In this document: piece after piece, positions 52,291 through 61,293 of the stretch
How the letters are laid out: each line of letters opens with the position of its first letter
Numbering within the stretch: the stretch's first letter is position 1
Assembly: GCA_015488485.1 (NCBI GenBank)
Contig: WFNR01000028.1
Coordinates: 1 to 63,782, forward strand
Direction of reading: 5' to 3'
Length of the DNA stretch: 63,782 nucleotides
From: Cyclobacteriaceae bacterium
GTDB lineage: Bacteria; Bacteroidota; Bacteroidia; Cytophagales; Cyclobacteriaceae
Notes under the pieces: generated by a model
What the model was told of the DNA's origin: nothing
The model's input: the letters and a program-made list of their open reading frames with translations, nothing else
Databases searched by the model: none
Made by a program: the position numbers and the translations under genes

Positions 52291-53400
52291 ATGTCTGCAC
52301 CTATCCAATATCCCAGCCGGCTCATCATCAGCAAAAAAGCCCTTTGGCATAATGTACAAGCCTACAAAAGCTGGCTGCAACCCGGCACCCGGCTGATGCT
52401 GATGATCAAGGCCGCTGGCTATGGCACCAATGACACCGGCCTGGCCAAATTGCTCGAAGAGCAAGGGCTGGTGGACCACCTGGGGGTGGCTTATTTCAAC
52501 GAAGGGGTCGCCCTGCGCCAGGCCGGCATCAAGCTGCCCATTATGGTGATGAACCCGGTCGGGCAGGCAGCTGCTGATTTTGTTGATCACAACCTGGAAT
52601 ATACCCTGCACTGCCCCGAACAACTGCCGGAACTGTCCGCCCTGCCCTTGACCACCCGTCAGCAACTGGTCGTTCACCTGAAATTCGATACCGGCATGCA
52701 CCGCCTGGGGTTTGCGCCCGCGCAGGCCACAGAGCTGGCAGACACCATCAAAAAACTACAGCTACACATCACTGGCGTTTATACCCACCTGGCCTCCAGC
52801 CCCGAGCCGGGACATGATGATTTCACCCACCGCCAAGTGGCGCTCTTTGATGAAGCCTACACTGCTCTAAGCAAAAACCTGGGCTACCGCCCCTGGCGCC
52901 ATGTGCTTAATTCGGCCGGCATTGTGCGCTTCCCGCAATACCAGTATGAGATGGTGCGGGCCGGTATGGGTATCTACGGCCTCGACCCGGCCGGTGAGCG
53001 GCAAGCTGAACTGCAACCCATTGCCCGCCTGGTAACCCGCATCAGCCAGATCAACACCCTGAACAAGGGCGAAACGGTAGGCTATGTGCGCATGGGCAAG
53101 ATAACCCACAACAACACCCGCGTGGCCGTACTGCCGGTAGGCTATGCCGATGGCTACAAACGCCTCTACAGCAATGGTCGCGCCCGGGTATGGCTCAACG
53201 GCCAACAGGCCCCGGTGATCGGCAATGTGTGCATGGACATGACCTTTGTGGACGTAACCGGTATCGACTGCCAGGTGGGCGATGAAGTGGAGCTTTTCGG
53301 GCCCCATATCGATATCCGTAAGCTGGCCGCCAGCGCCCACACCATCGACTACGAGATACTCACCAGCACCGGGCCGCGGGTGCAGCGGGTATTTGAGTGA
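52291..53400 (+). CDS. alr: Alanine racemase
   Basis: A 369-residue PLP enzyme that makes D-alanine for peptidoglycan. The PLP lysine lies in LMLMIKAAGYGTND, where the usual KANAYGHG is replaced by KAAGYGTN. The second-domain catalytic Tyr is in VGYVRMGKITHN, followed by GYADGYKRLYSNGRARV and NVCMDMTFVDVTG. Many Bacteroidota carry a fused MurF-Alr; here it is a separate gene. Function is likely intact, though the variant motif is notable. Confidence 0.9.
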   Translation: MSAPIQYPSRLIISKKALWHNVQAYKSWLQPGTRLMLMIKAAGYGTNDTGLAKLLEEQGLVDHLGVAYFNEGVALRQAGIKLPIMVMNPVGQAAADFVDHNLEYTLHCPEQLPELSALPLTTRQQLVVHLKFDTGMHRLGFAPAQATELADTIKKLQLHITGVYTHLASSPEPGHDDFTHRQVALFDEAYTALSKNLGYRPWRHVLNSAGIVRFPQYQYEMVRAGMGIYGLDPAGERQAELQPIARLVTRISQINTLNKGETVGYVRMGKITHNNTRVAVLPVGYADGYKRLYSNGRARVWLNGQQAPVIGNVCMDMTFVDVTGIDCQVGDEVELFGPHIDIRKLAASAHTIDYEILTSTGPRVQRVFE

Positions 53401-53462
53401 GCTTATAACCTATAACAACCATTTTCTTCGGGTTATTTCTTAGATTGGCATTTGTAAATCCT

Positions 53463-54770
53463 ATGCGTTTCAAAAAAACCAAACCCTCCCCGGCCAAACA
53501 GCAGGCTCTGCAGCAGTTTGCCGACCATGTATCATCCGGCAAGGCCGCTTTTTTCAAAAAATACGGCATGGATTTCGTCATGGGCCAGCGCCAGGGGCCC
53601 TGGCTCTACGATATGGACGGCCAAAAGCGGCTTTACAACCTGCACTGCAATGGTGGTGTGTTTAACCTCGGTCATCATCACCCGCAGATAACTGCCGTCC
53701 TGCAGCAGGCGCTGGAGCACCTCGATATCGGCAACCACCACCTGATGAGCCGGCAGCGGGCTGCGCTGGCCGCCCGCCTGGCCACGCTGATGCCGGGCGA
53801 CCTCAGCTATACCGTGTTCGGGGTGAGTGGTGGCGAGGCCATAGACCTGGCCATCAAGGTGGCGCGCGGCTATACCGGCCGCAAAAAGATCATCTCGGTA
53901 AGTGGCGGCTACCACGGCCATACCGGGCTGGCCATCCAGGCGGGCGACCAACGCTACCGGCAGCCTTTCCTGCTCGACAATTCCGACTTCATCCAGGTGC
54001 CTTTTAATGATGCAGAAGCCCTGCAAGCAGCTCTGGACGACCAAACGGCTGCCGTGCTGCTGGAGACCATCCCCGCCACCCTGGGCATGCCGCTGCCCGC
54101 TGCCGGCTACCTGCCACAGGTAGCCTCGCTATGCCGTCAGCAGGGCGCCCTGCTCATTCTCGATGAGGTGCAGGCCGGCCTGGGGCGTACCGGCAAGTTG
54201 TGGGCCTTCGAGCACTTTGCGGTGCAGCCCGATATCGTGGTGCTGGGCAAGGGCCTCTCCGGGGGGCTGTACCCCATCAGCGCCACGGTGCTCGACCAGC
54301 GCCTGGAAAAAGTGTTTCATGAAGACCCTTTTATTCATGTGTCTACCTTTGGCGGGGCCGAGCCGGGTTGTGTGGTGGCCGACAAGGTGCTGGAAATCAG
54401 TGCCGAGCCGGCCTTTCTCGACCATGTCAACCACCTGGTCGCCCGCTGGCAGGAAGAGCTGGATGCCATACAGAAAAAGCGCAGCAGCATTATGGCTGGC
54501 CACGAAGGCCTGGGCCTGATGCGCGCCCTGGTGCTGCACGATGAACTGGCCGGCCCGGTGCTTACCAAAACCGCCTACGACAACGACCTGCTGCTCATCT
54601 ATGCCAATCACGACACCCGCAGGGTGCAGTTTCTGCCGCCCCTGACAATGGACGAAAGCGATATCCCACTGGTAGCAGCACGGCTCGACAAAGCCCTGCA
54701 GCAAGCCCAGCGCCTGCTGCCCCTGGTAAAGCTGCGCAGAGCAGTGGGCAAGATATTTAAAAGAAAATAA
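53463..54770 (+). CDS. Class III aminotransferase of unknown substrate
   Basis: A 435-residue PLP enzyme of the acetylornithine/putrescine aminotransferase class. The PLP-phosphate loop region GVSGGEAIDLAIKVARGYTG, the Asp-containing LLILDEVQAGLGRTGKLWAFEH and the PLP lysine in VVLGKGLSGGLYPISA are present. I chose the ATG at 53463; the frame could start at a TTG 18 bases earlier. The gene is the first of a tight three-gene cassette with the kinase-like and C69 proteins. No arginine or polyamine genes are near, so the substrate is open. Confidence 0.88.
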   Translation: MRFKKTKPSPAKQQALQQFADHVSSGKAAFFKKYGMDFVMGQRQGPWLYDMDGQKRLYNLHCNGGVFNLGHHHPQITAVLQQALEHLDIGNHHLMSRQRAALAARLATLMPGDLSYTVFGVSGGEAIDLAIKVARGYTGRKKIISVSGGYHGHTGLAIQAGDQRYRQPFLLDNSDFIQVPFNDAEALQAALDDQTAAVLLETIPATLGMPLPAAGYLPQVASLCRQQGALLILDEVQAGLGRTGKLWAFEHFAVQPDIVVLGKGLSGGLYPISATVLDQRLEKVFHEDPFIHVSTFGGAEPGCVVADKVLEISAEPAFLDHVNHLVARWQEELDAIQKKRSSIMAGHEGLGLMRALVLHDELAGPVLTKTAYDNDLLLIYANHDTRRVQFLPPLTMDESDIPLVAARLDKALQQAQRLLPLVKLRRAVGKIFKRK

Positions 54771-54772
54771 TC

Positions 54773-55678
54773 ATGACCGACCGACAAGCGATACTCGAGA
54801 AGTTCGAGCAGGGTCTCAATCCGCAAGCCCCGGAAAAGTCGGCTATCAAGGCCGAAGTAAAAGGCTATGGCGAAATCTCCTCCATTTTTGCCGTGCAGGG
54901 CATTGACGGCTGGGTGTTTAAGCGCCTGCCGCTGTTTGCCGACCGGGCCAGCGCCCAGACCTATGCCGATAACTACCGCACCTATGTAAGCAAACTGCAG
55001 GAAGCCGGCCTCAACCTGCCACCCGACAGCCTCGATATCATTGGCGCCAATCCGGTAACGCTGTACGTGGGCCAGCAGGAGATCGACAGCGGCCGCTTCG
55101 GCCATAAGCTGCTCCATACCCTGCCGCCCTCCGAAGCCCTGGAACTAATCGGGCAAATATTCGCAGCCATCAAAAAAGTGTGGCAGTACAATCAGACACA
55201 TAAGCCGGCCATTGAACTGAGCATTGACGGCCAGGTTTCCAACTGGGCTTATTATGACGACAAGCTGTGGTATATCGATACCAGCACACCTCTTTTCAAA
55301 ATAGACGGCCGCGAGCAGCTCGACCCTGAGTTGCTGCTTAACAGCACCCCGGGCGCCTTACGGTGGATTATCAGGCTGTTTTTTCTCAAAGATGTTATGG
55401 AGCGCTACTACGACATCCGCCTGGTATATATTGATCTGGTTGCCAATTTGTATAAAGAACAAAAGCCCGATCTCATTGACCCGGCCCTGCAATTGGCCAA
55501 TAAACATTTACCTGAGGAAATGGCACCCATTACACGCAAAGAAATCGATGCTTACTACAAGGAAGACAAGCTTATCTGGCAACTGTTTTTGTTTTTCCGT
55601 AAGATCGACCGCTGGTTTACCAACAAGGTGTTGCGTAGAAAATACCAGTTTATTTTACCCGGCAAAATAAAACGCTAA
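54773..55678 (+). CDS. Kinase-fold-like protein of unknown function (DUF6206-like)
   Basis: A 301-residue cytosolic protein. Its layout resembles the aminoglycoside phosphotransferase/choline kinase fold: a GYGEISSIFAV loop (residues 31-41), a possible ATP-site Lys50 in GWVFKRLPLF, a catalytic-loop-like IDGQVSNWAYYD (151-162, standing where HGDLHPGN is usual), and WYIDTSTPLF with Asp169 as the metal-binding Asp. The usual His before the first Asp is absent. This motif reading is my inference. It lies two bases after the aminotransferase and four bases before the C69 gene, so all three are probably one transcript and one pathway. Confidence 0.6.
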   Translation: MTDRQAILEKFEQGLNPQAPEKSAIKAEVKGYGEISSIFAVQGIDGWVFKRLPLFADRASAQTYADNYRTYVSKLQEAGLNLPPDSLDIIGANPVTLYVGQQEIDSGRFGHKLLHTLPPSEALELIGQIFAAIKKVWQYNQTHKPAIELSIDGQVSNWAYYDDKLWYIDTSTPLFKIDGREQLDPELLLNSTPGALRWIIRLFFLKDVMERYYDIRLVYIDLVANLYKEQKPDLIDPALQLANKHLPEEMAPITRKEIDAYYKEDKLIWQLFLFFRKIDRWFTNKVLRRKYQFILPGKIKR

Positions 55679-55682
55679 AAAC

Positions 55683-56996
55683 ATGTGCGACACCCTGGTG
55701 GCATTGGGCAACGCTACGGCTGACGGCACGGTAATCCTGGCCAAAAACAGCGACCGTGAGGCCAACGAGGCCCAGCAACTGGAATACCATCCGCCTGCCA
55801 CCCATACCCCCGGCAGCATGCTGTCGTGCACCTACCTGACCATCCCACAGGCACCCCGTACCTACGGGGTTTGGCTGGCGCGGCCTTTCTGGATGTGGGG
55901 TGCCGAAATGGGCCTCAACGACCAGGGGGTGGTCATTGGCAACGAAGCGGTCTTTACGCACCTGCCGGTTGACAAGGGGCCGGCCCTTACCGGCATGGAC
56001 CTGCTGCGCCTGGCGCTGGAGCGGGCTGCCACCGCCACCGAGGCCAAAGATGTGATAGTGGCACTGCTGCAGCAGTACGGCCAGGGTGGGGCAGCCGGCT
56101 ATACCGATAAGTCGTTTCGCTACCACAACAGCTTTATCATAGCCGACCCCCGGCAGGCCTGGGTGCTCGAAACGGCCGGGCGCTTTTGGGTGGCAAAACA
56201 AGTAAAAGACGTTTATGCCATTAGCAACGGCCTGACCATCGGCAGCGATTATGACGACATCCACCCGCAGGCCGAGGCCTTTGCCCGTAAAAAAGGCTGG
56301 GTAAAGGAGCGGTTTTCTTTTGCAGCCGCCTTTTCCGACAGGCTCTACACCCATTTTTCCGCCTGTCGCCTGCGCCAGCAGCAGTCGCAGCAAATGCTGC
56401 AACAAGCCAGCGGTCATTTTACTGTAGCCACCGCCATGCGGCACCTGCGCAGCCACTATCACATTCCCTACCGGCCCGATAAGCACTGGCTCAGCAGCTC
56501 CATCTGCGCCCATGCCGGCAACCCGCTTACCCGCCATGCCTCCCAAACCACCGGCTCGCTGGTGGCCCACCTGGCCGACCGGCCGCTGCTCTGGGTTACC
56601 GCTACGGCCGCCCCCTGCCTGTCGGTATTCAAGCCGCTGTGGCCGGCCGACAGCTACCTGCCCGATATGGGGCCGCCCCTGGGCGGACAATACGATGAGG
56701 CTACCTATTGGTGGCATTTCGAGCGCCTGCACCGGCTGGTCTTGCAAGACTACCCTACGCGTGCCGCAGTCGTACAACAAGCGCTACGGCCCCTCGAAGA
56801 AGTGCTGTACAAGCTGGTATATGCACAGCAGGAGCATGGTAAGCCGGTTACCGATGAGGCATTTGCCCGCAGCCGCCAGGAAACGGAGCGCCTTATCGAC
56901 CGTCTGCGCCAGATGCCGCTGAAAAGCCATGCGGCCTTTTGGTACCGCAGCTATTGGCGCAAGCTGAACAGACAAGCAAGTATTCCGGTGGGGTAG
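55683..56996 (+). CDS. C69-family Ntn hydrolase, secernin-like
   Basis: A 437-residue protein. Cys2 follows the initiator Met (MCDTLVALGNATADGTVILA), and NSDREANEAQ follows, the secernin/C69 signature. Removal of Met would expose the Cys as an N-terminal nucleophile. Characterised relatives are dipeptidases or acyltransferases that cleave an amide bond. It lies 4 bases after the kinase-like gene. The aminotransferase, possible kinase and amide-cleaving enzyme together suggest processing of an aminated small molecule. There is no signal peptide. Confidence 0.85.
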   Translation: MCDTLVALGNATADGTVILAKNSDREANEAQQLEYHPPATHTPGSMLSCTYLTIPQAPRTYGVWLARPFWMWGAEMGLNDQGVVIGNEAVFTHLPVDKGPALTGMDLLRLALERAATATEAKDVIVALLQQYGQGGAAGYTDKSFRYHNSFIIADPRQAWVLETAGRFWVAKQVKDVYAISNGLTIGSDYDDIHPQAEAFARKKGWVKERFSFAAAFSDRLYTHFSACRLRQQQSQQMLQQASGHFTVATAMRHLRSHYHIPYRPDKHWLSSSICAHAGNPLTRHASQTTGSLVAHLADRPLLWVTATAAPCLSVFKPLWPADSYLPDMGPPLGGQYDEATYWWHFERLHRLVLQDYPTRAAVVQQALRPLEEVLYKLVYAQQEHGKPVTDEAFARSRQETERLIDRLRQMPLKSHAAFWYRSYWRKLNRQASIPVG

Positions 56997-56999
56997 AAC

Positions 57000-57884
57000 T
57001 CAAGCGCCTAAATTAAACCTACGCCTCACCACCGGGTAGGCCAACACGGCTATCATAATGGCAGTGGCACCCAGGTAAAAACCGGTATTCATGCGCTCGC
57101 GCTCACCAAAAAACAACAGCGCCAGCACAATACCATAGACCGGCTCCAGGTTGATAACCAGGTTGCTGGCAAAGGCCGATAACTGGCGTAGCAAGCGGGT
57201 GGACTCGGTATAGGCATACACCGTGCACACCAGCGCCAGAATAAGCAGGTAGCCGGTATCGGAGAGGCCGGGCAGGTGTATAGCTTGCTGTCCGGGCGCT
57301 GCCAGCAGCCACAAGAATGGCAGCGTGCCCAGCCAGGCGCCCAGCATTTCATAAAAAGAGATCTGCAGCGGAGCAAAGCGCCTGACAAAGCGGTGGTTGA
57401 GCACCGAAAATACGGCCGCCATCAGGGCCGAGCCGAGCGACATCAGCAGACCGGCACCATAGGCAAAATCATCTTTGTAAATAATATACAAGCCGCCAAT
57501 AACGGCCAGCCCGAAGAGCACCTGCACCATGCTTATCCGCCTGCGGTAGGCGGCCGGCTCCAGAAAGGAGGTCCACAAGGTGGTGGTGGACAGGCCGATC
57601 AGGCTCACCGAAGCATTGGCATAGCGGGCAGCCCCGAAAAACAACAGCCAGTGCAGGGCGATGATTACCCCGGTAAGCAGCAACTGCAGGGCAGCACGTG
57701 AGGGCACGGCAAAAGAGCTCCGCCCCGTAGCAATAATCACCGCCAGAGCCAGGGCCGAGAACAAGGTGCGGTAAAAAACCACCTCTATATAGCTCAGGCT
57801 GATTAGCAGACCGAGAATGGCCGTAAAAGCCCACAGCAGGACCAGAAAGTGCAGTCTGAGATATGGGTACTTAAGGGCTGTCAT
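57000..57884 (-). CDS. EamA/DMT-family transporter
   Basis: A 294-residue inner-membrane protein with ten membrane helices in two EamA halves. The start ATG at 57884 overlaps the lptG stop (ATGA); the frame extends further upstream, but into lptG. The second half shows NLEPVYGIVLALLFFGERERM, the family's conserved late helix motif. Members export amino acids or other metabolites; substrate unknown. It is the third gene of tgt-lptG-eamA and converges on the C69 gene with only 3 bases between, so it may not belong to that pathway. Confidence 0.85.
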   Translation of the reverse strand: MTALKYPYLRLHFLVLLWAFTAILGLLISLSYIEVVFYRTLFSALALAVIIATGRSSFAVPSRAALQLLLTGVIIALHWLLFFGAARYANASVSLIGLSTTTLWTSFLEPAAYRRRISMVQVLFGLAVIGGLYIIYKDDFAYGAGLLMSLGSALMAAVFSVLNHRFVRRFAPLQISFYEMLGAWLGTLPFLWLLAAPGQQAIHLPGLSDTGYLLILALVCTVYAYTESTRLLRQLSAFASNLVINLEPVYGIVLALLFFGERERMNTGFYLGATAIMIAVLAYPVVRRRFNLGA

Positions 57885-58957
57885 CGGGGTACATAGCGAT
57901 ACATAAGCAGCCCCACTATCGAAAACAAGATATTGGGAATCCACACCGCCACCATGGGGCTGACCAGCCCACCCTCAGCAATGCCGCGGCTGGTGATGAC
58001 GAAGATGATAAAAATAAAAGAGATGATAAAGCCCAGGGCTATCTGCAAGCCGGTGCCGCCCCGCACCTTACGCGAAGAGACAATCACCCCGATAAACACC
58101 AGCACCAGTACGGTAAAAGGCATGGTATAGCGGAAATACTTTTCCACCTCATACACCTCTACCCCCTCCAGGCCACGCGATTTTATTTCGTGTATCTTGT
58201 TGTCCAGCTCGGGGTTGGTCAGTGTCTCCCACAGCCGGTGCTGCGATTGAAAATCTTTCGGCAATATCACCAAATCCATCAGCAGCGAATCGCCCACGGT
58301 AATTACCTCCCCGTCATCCTGCAGCTCGCGCTGTATCCAGTTGCGTACCAGCCATTTACCGCTGTCCGGCACCCACACAATCTGGGCAGCCGACAGTTTT
58401 TTCAGCAGCTTATAGTCTTTGGTCTCTTCCAGGGTAAAACCGTAACCGGTGTTACTGGTATTTACATAGCGGTTGATATACAGATACTTGTTGGGGCTTA
58501 TCTGGATATGGAAGTTGCTCTTGTTGAAATAATATTTGCCTTCGATAAATTCAATCTCAAAGGCCCTGCGGCTTTTGTTGGCATTGGGTATCACCCAGCC
58601 GTAAAAATAAAAACTCACCAGACCGATCATCGTGGCCCCGATAAAATACGGCACCAGCAGCCTGCGAAAAGAGATGCCGCTGGCCAGCATGGGGATGATC
58701 TCGGTGTGGTTGGCCAGGCTGGCTGTTACGAATACCGTAGCGATAAATACCGTAATCGGGGTAATCAGGCTGGTAACCCACGGTATAAAATCAAGGTAAT
58801 ACTGCCAGATGCGGTCCATCGGTACATCGTCATCAATAAAGCGGTTGATCTTTTCAGTAATATCTATTACCACGATAATCAACACGATGATCAACACCAC
58901 GAAGATGAACGACTTGAGGAACTTGAGCAATATGTAGCGATCCAGTATTTTCATCAC
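57881..58957 (-). CDS. lptG: LptF/LptG-family lipopolysaccharide export permease
   Basis: A 358-residue inner-membrane subunit of the Lpt ABC exporter that lifts LPS out of the inner membrane. There are three membrane segments at the N-terminus (about 10-120) with ILDRYILLKFLKSFIFVV at the start, a long periplasmic beta-jellyroll part, and three more at the C-terminus (about 270-355). This YjgP/YjgQ layout fits either LptF or LptG; the symbol lptG is the common annotation in Bacteroidota. It overlaps both neighbours by 4 bases. Confidence 0.88.
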   Translation of the reverse strand: MMKILDRYILLKFLKSFIFVVLIIVLIIVVIDITEKINRFIDDDVPMDRIWQYYLDFIPWVTSLITPITVFIATVFVTASLANHTEIIPMLASGISFRRLLVPYFIGATMIGLVSFYFYGWVIPNANKSRRAFEIEFIEGKYYFNKSNFHIQISPNKYLYINRYVNTSNTGYGFTLEETKDYKLLKKLSAAQIVWVPDSGKWLVRNWIQRELQDDGEVITVGDSLLMDLVILPKDFQSQHRLWETLTNPELDNKIHEIKSRGLEGVEVYEVEKYFRYTMPFTVLVLVFIGVIVSSRKVRGGTGLQIALGFIISFIFIIFVITSRGIAEGGLVSPMVAVWIPNILFSIVGLLMYRYVPR

Positions 58958-60084
58958 AGGCGTTGACTTACCTGGCGAATCATCCCCTCAGACCAGGTGG
59001 CAAAATCACCGGCCAGAATATGCTGCCGCGCTTCTTTTACCAACCACAGATAAAAGCTCAGGTTATGTATGCTGGCTATCTGGGCGCCCAGTATCTCTTT
59101 CGATACAATCAGGTGGCGCAGGTAGGCCTTGCTGTAAAACTCATTGACATAGCCCGGCAGGTTGGGGTCAATCGGGGAGAAGTCGTCCTTCCACTTCTCG
59201 TTTTTTATATTGATAATTCCCTGGCTGGTAAACAACATACCGTTGCGGCCATTGCGGGTGGGCATTACGCAATCGAACATATCCACCCCCAGGCGGATGC
59301 TCTCCAGGATGTTGGCCGGGGTGCCTACGCCCATCAGGTAGCGCGGCTTGTCAGCCGGCAGTATGCGGCATACCAGGTCGGTCATGGCGTACATCTCCTC
59401 GGCCGGCTCGCCCACCGACAAGCCCCCGATGGCATTGCCGGCCGCCCCTTTGGCGGCAATATATTCGGCCGATTGCTGGCGCAGATCACTATAAGTGCTG
59501 CCCTGCACAATGGGGAACAAGGCCTGCTCATAGCCATAGCGCGGCTCGGTGCGGTCAAAATGCGTCAGGCAGCGGTCGAGCCAGCGGTGTGTCAGGTCCA
59601 TGGAATGGCGGGCATAGTCGTAGTCGCAAGGGTAGGGTGTGCACTCGTCAAAAGCCATGATGATATCGGCCCCGATGCCGCGCTGGATATCGACCACCCG
59701 CTCGGGGGTGAACTCATAGCGGCTGCCGTCAATGTGCGACTGAAAACGCACCCCCGCCTCGGTAATCTTACGCTTTTCGGCCAGCGAATACACCTGGTAG
59801 CCCCCGCTGTCGGTGAGGATGGGCTTGTGCCAGCCATTGAAGCGGTGCAGCCCCCCGGCTTTTTCGATTACCTCCAAGCCCGGCCGCAAAAACAAATGAT
59901 AGGTGTTACCCAGGATGATCTGCGCCCCGATGTCATCGTGCAGCTCGCGCTGGTGCACCGCCTTTACCGAGCCGGCCGTGCCTACCGGCATAAAAATAGG
60001 CGTCTCGATGGTGCCGTGGTCAGTGGTGATTACGCCCGCCCGGGCGTGGCACTGCTTGTCGGTAGCGCTAAGGGTGAATGTCAT
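58954..60084 (-). CDS. tgt: tRNA-guanine transglycosylase (queuine/preQ1 insertion) without zinc cysteines
   Basis: A 376-residue enzyme that swaps guanine-34 of certain tRNAs for preQ1. The nucleophile and base-binding motifs LTDSGGYQVYSL, IMAFDECTPYP and GGLSVGEP are present. The site that usually binds zinc, CxCxxC before the YSRAYLxHL helix, reads NLPGYVNEFYSKAYLRHL here: the three Cys are replaced by Leu, Gly and Asn, with only the His kept. I believe this is common in Bacteroidota Tgt rather than a defect. queG at 12970 acts later in the same pathway. First gene of a three-gene operon. Confidence 0.92.
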   Translation of the reverse strand: MTFTLSATDKQCHARAGVITTDHGTIETPIFMPVGTAGSVKAVHQRELHDDIGAQIILGNTYHLFLRPGLEVIEKAGGLHRFNGWHKPILTDSGGYQVYSLAEKRKITEAGVRFQSHIDGSRYEFTPERVVDIQRGIGADIIMAFDECTPYPCDYDYARHSMDLTHRWLDRCLTHFDRTEPRYGYEQALFPIVQGSTYSDLRQQSAEYIAAKGAAGNAIGGLSVGEPAEEMYAMTDLVCRILPADKPRYLMGVGTPANILESIRLGVDMFDCVMPTRNGRNGMLFTSQGIINIKNEKWKDDFSPIDPNLPGYVNEFYSKAYLRHLIVSKEILGAQIASIHNLSFYLWLVKEARQHILAGDFATWSEGMIRQVSQRL

Positions 60085-60157
60085 CGGCTCGGTTGGTGCA
60101 AACTTCGTGCAAAAGTAGTTATTGTTGGCGATGGTTCGGCTGCATAGGCAAAAGGAT

Positions 60158-60165
60158 TATATTTG
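60158..60165 (+). promoter_or_regulatory. Bacteroidota -7 element of the glycosyltransferase gene
   Basis: TATATTTG matches TAnnTTTG exactly. It lies 9 bases before the ATG at 60175, so the transcript would be almost leaderless. The -33 region is weak. Confidence 0.45.
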
Positions 60166-60174
60166 CTCACCGCT

Positions 60175-61293
60175 ATGCCTGCCACCCCTGTCGATATTTT
60201 GCTGTACGTATTCGTGGCTGCCTGCAGCCTGCAATGGCTCGGTTGGGTTATCCTATTTACCGGTATGCTTAAAATAAAACCGGCCGTACGCTCTGCCCAG
60301 GGGCCACCCCCGGTCAGTATCGTGGTGGCGGCCCGCAACGAGCTGACCAACCTGCAGCAACTGGTGCCCGCCTTGCTGGCCCAGGATCATCCCGACTTCG
60401 AGGTGATCATCGTCAACGACCGCTCTACTGACGGCACCCATGAGTGGCTGCGCCAGCAGGTGGCAATGCAGCCCCGCCTGCGCATGGTGCAGGTAGAGCA
60501 TCTGCCCGATCATATCAACGGCAAAAAATACGCCCTCACCCTGGGCATAAAAGCGGCCCGCCACCGGCAGGTTTTGCTCACCGATGCCGACTGCCGGCCG
60601 GCCTCAGCGCACTGGGCGGCCCTGATGGCTGGCGGCTTCGAGGGTGCCACCGACATTGTATTGGGTTATTCGCATTATGCCCAACGCCCCGGCTGGCTCA
60701 ATTACTTCATCCGCTTCGAAACCCTGCTTACCGGCATCCAGTACCTGGGAGCAGCCGCCCTGGGGAGGCCCTATATGGGTGTGGGGCGTAATCTGGCCTA
60801 TAAAAAAGACCTTTTTCTCGAAAGCAAAGGCTTCAACGGCATCCAGCACCTGACGGGCGGTGATGACGACCTGCTGATAAACCGCCTGGCTAGCGGCCGC
60901 AACACCCGTGTGGTAGTGGGGCCGGCAGCCCTTACCCTCTCGCAGCCCAAAACCACCTGGCGCAGTTGGTGGCAGCAAAAGCTGCGGCACCTGCACGTAG
61001 GGCGCTACTACCAACCCGGAACCCGGTTGCTGATAGGATTGTTTATGCTATCGTGGGTGCTCACCTGGTGGACTGGCATTTTGGCAGTGGCGCTGGGTTG
61101 TTGTACAATGCCGGTCTTAGTGGGGCTAAGCGTACGGCAAATGGTGGTATGGGCGGTTTTCGCACTGGCCGGCAAGCGCCTTGGCGTCAGGCAGGGCTGG
61201 CCGGGCATCATTTTTGCGGATATGTTTTACACATTTTACTATATTTTTGCCGGCATCAGGGCTTTGTTTATAAAAAATATCGCGTGGGGGTAA
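60175..61293 (+). CDS. Membrane glycosyltransferase, family 2
   Basis: A 372-residue enzyme with an N-terminal membrane segment, a GT-A domain and two or three C-terminal membrane helices. The nucleotide-sugar motifs are PVSIVVAARNE, VIIVNDRSTDGT and LLTDADCRP (DxD-like), with TGGDDDLLINRLA further on. The start ATG at 60175 is used; a TTG four codons earlier is possible. It probably adds sugars to a lipid or exported polymer. Its end overlaps the sigma factor gene by 10 bases. Confidence 0.85.
   Translation: MPATPVDILLYVFVAACSLQWLGWVILFTGMLKIKPAVRSAQGPPPVSIVVAARNELTNLQQLVPALLAQDHPDFEVIIVNDRSTDGTHEWLRQQVAMQPRLRMVQVEHLPDHINGKKYALTLGIKAARHRQVLLTDADCRPASAHWAALMAGGFEGATDIVLGYSHYAQRPGWLNYFIRFETLLTGIQYLGAAALGRPYMGVGRNLAYKKDLFLESKGFNGIQHLTGGDDDLLINRLASGRNTRVVVGPAALTLSQPKTTWRSWWQQKLRHLHVGRYYQPGTRLLIGLFMLSWVLTWWTGILAVALGCCTMPVLVGLSVRQMVVWAVFALAGKRLGVRQGWPGIIFADMFYTFYYIFAGIRALFIKNIAWG

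Noticed and set aside
55650-56780. 376-codon open frame on the minus strand
   Set aside because: Shadow of the C69 hydrolase gene, with no recognisable domain or start context.
58963-60147. 394-codon open frame on the plus strand
   Set aside because: Antisense to tgt, which carries all family motifs; product shows low-complexity Ala/Gly/His pattern typical of shadow frames in GC-rich genes.
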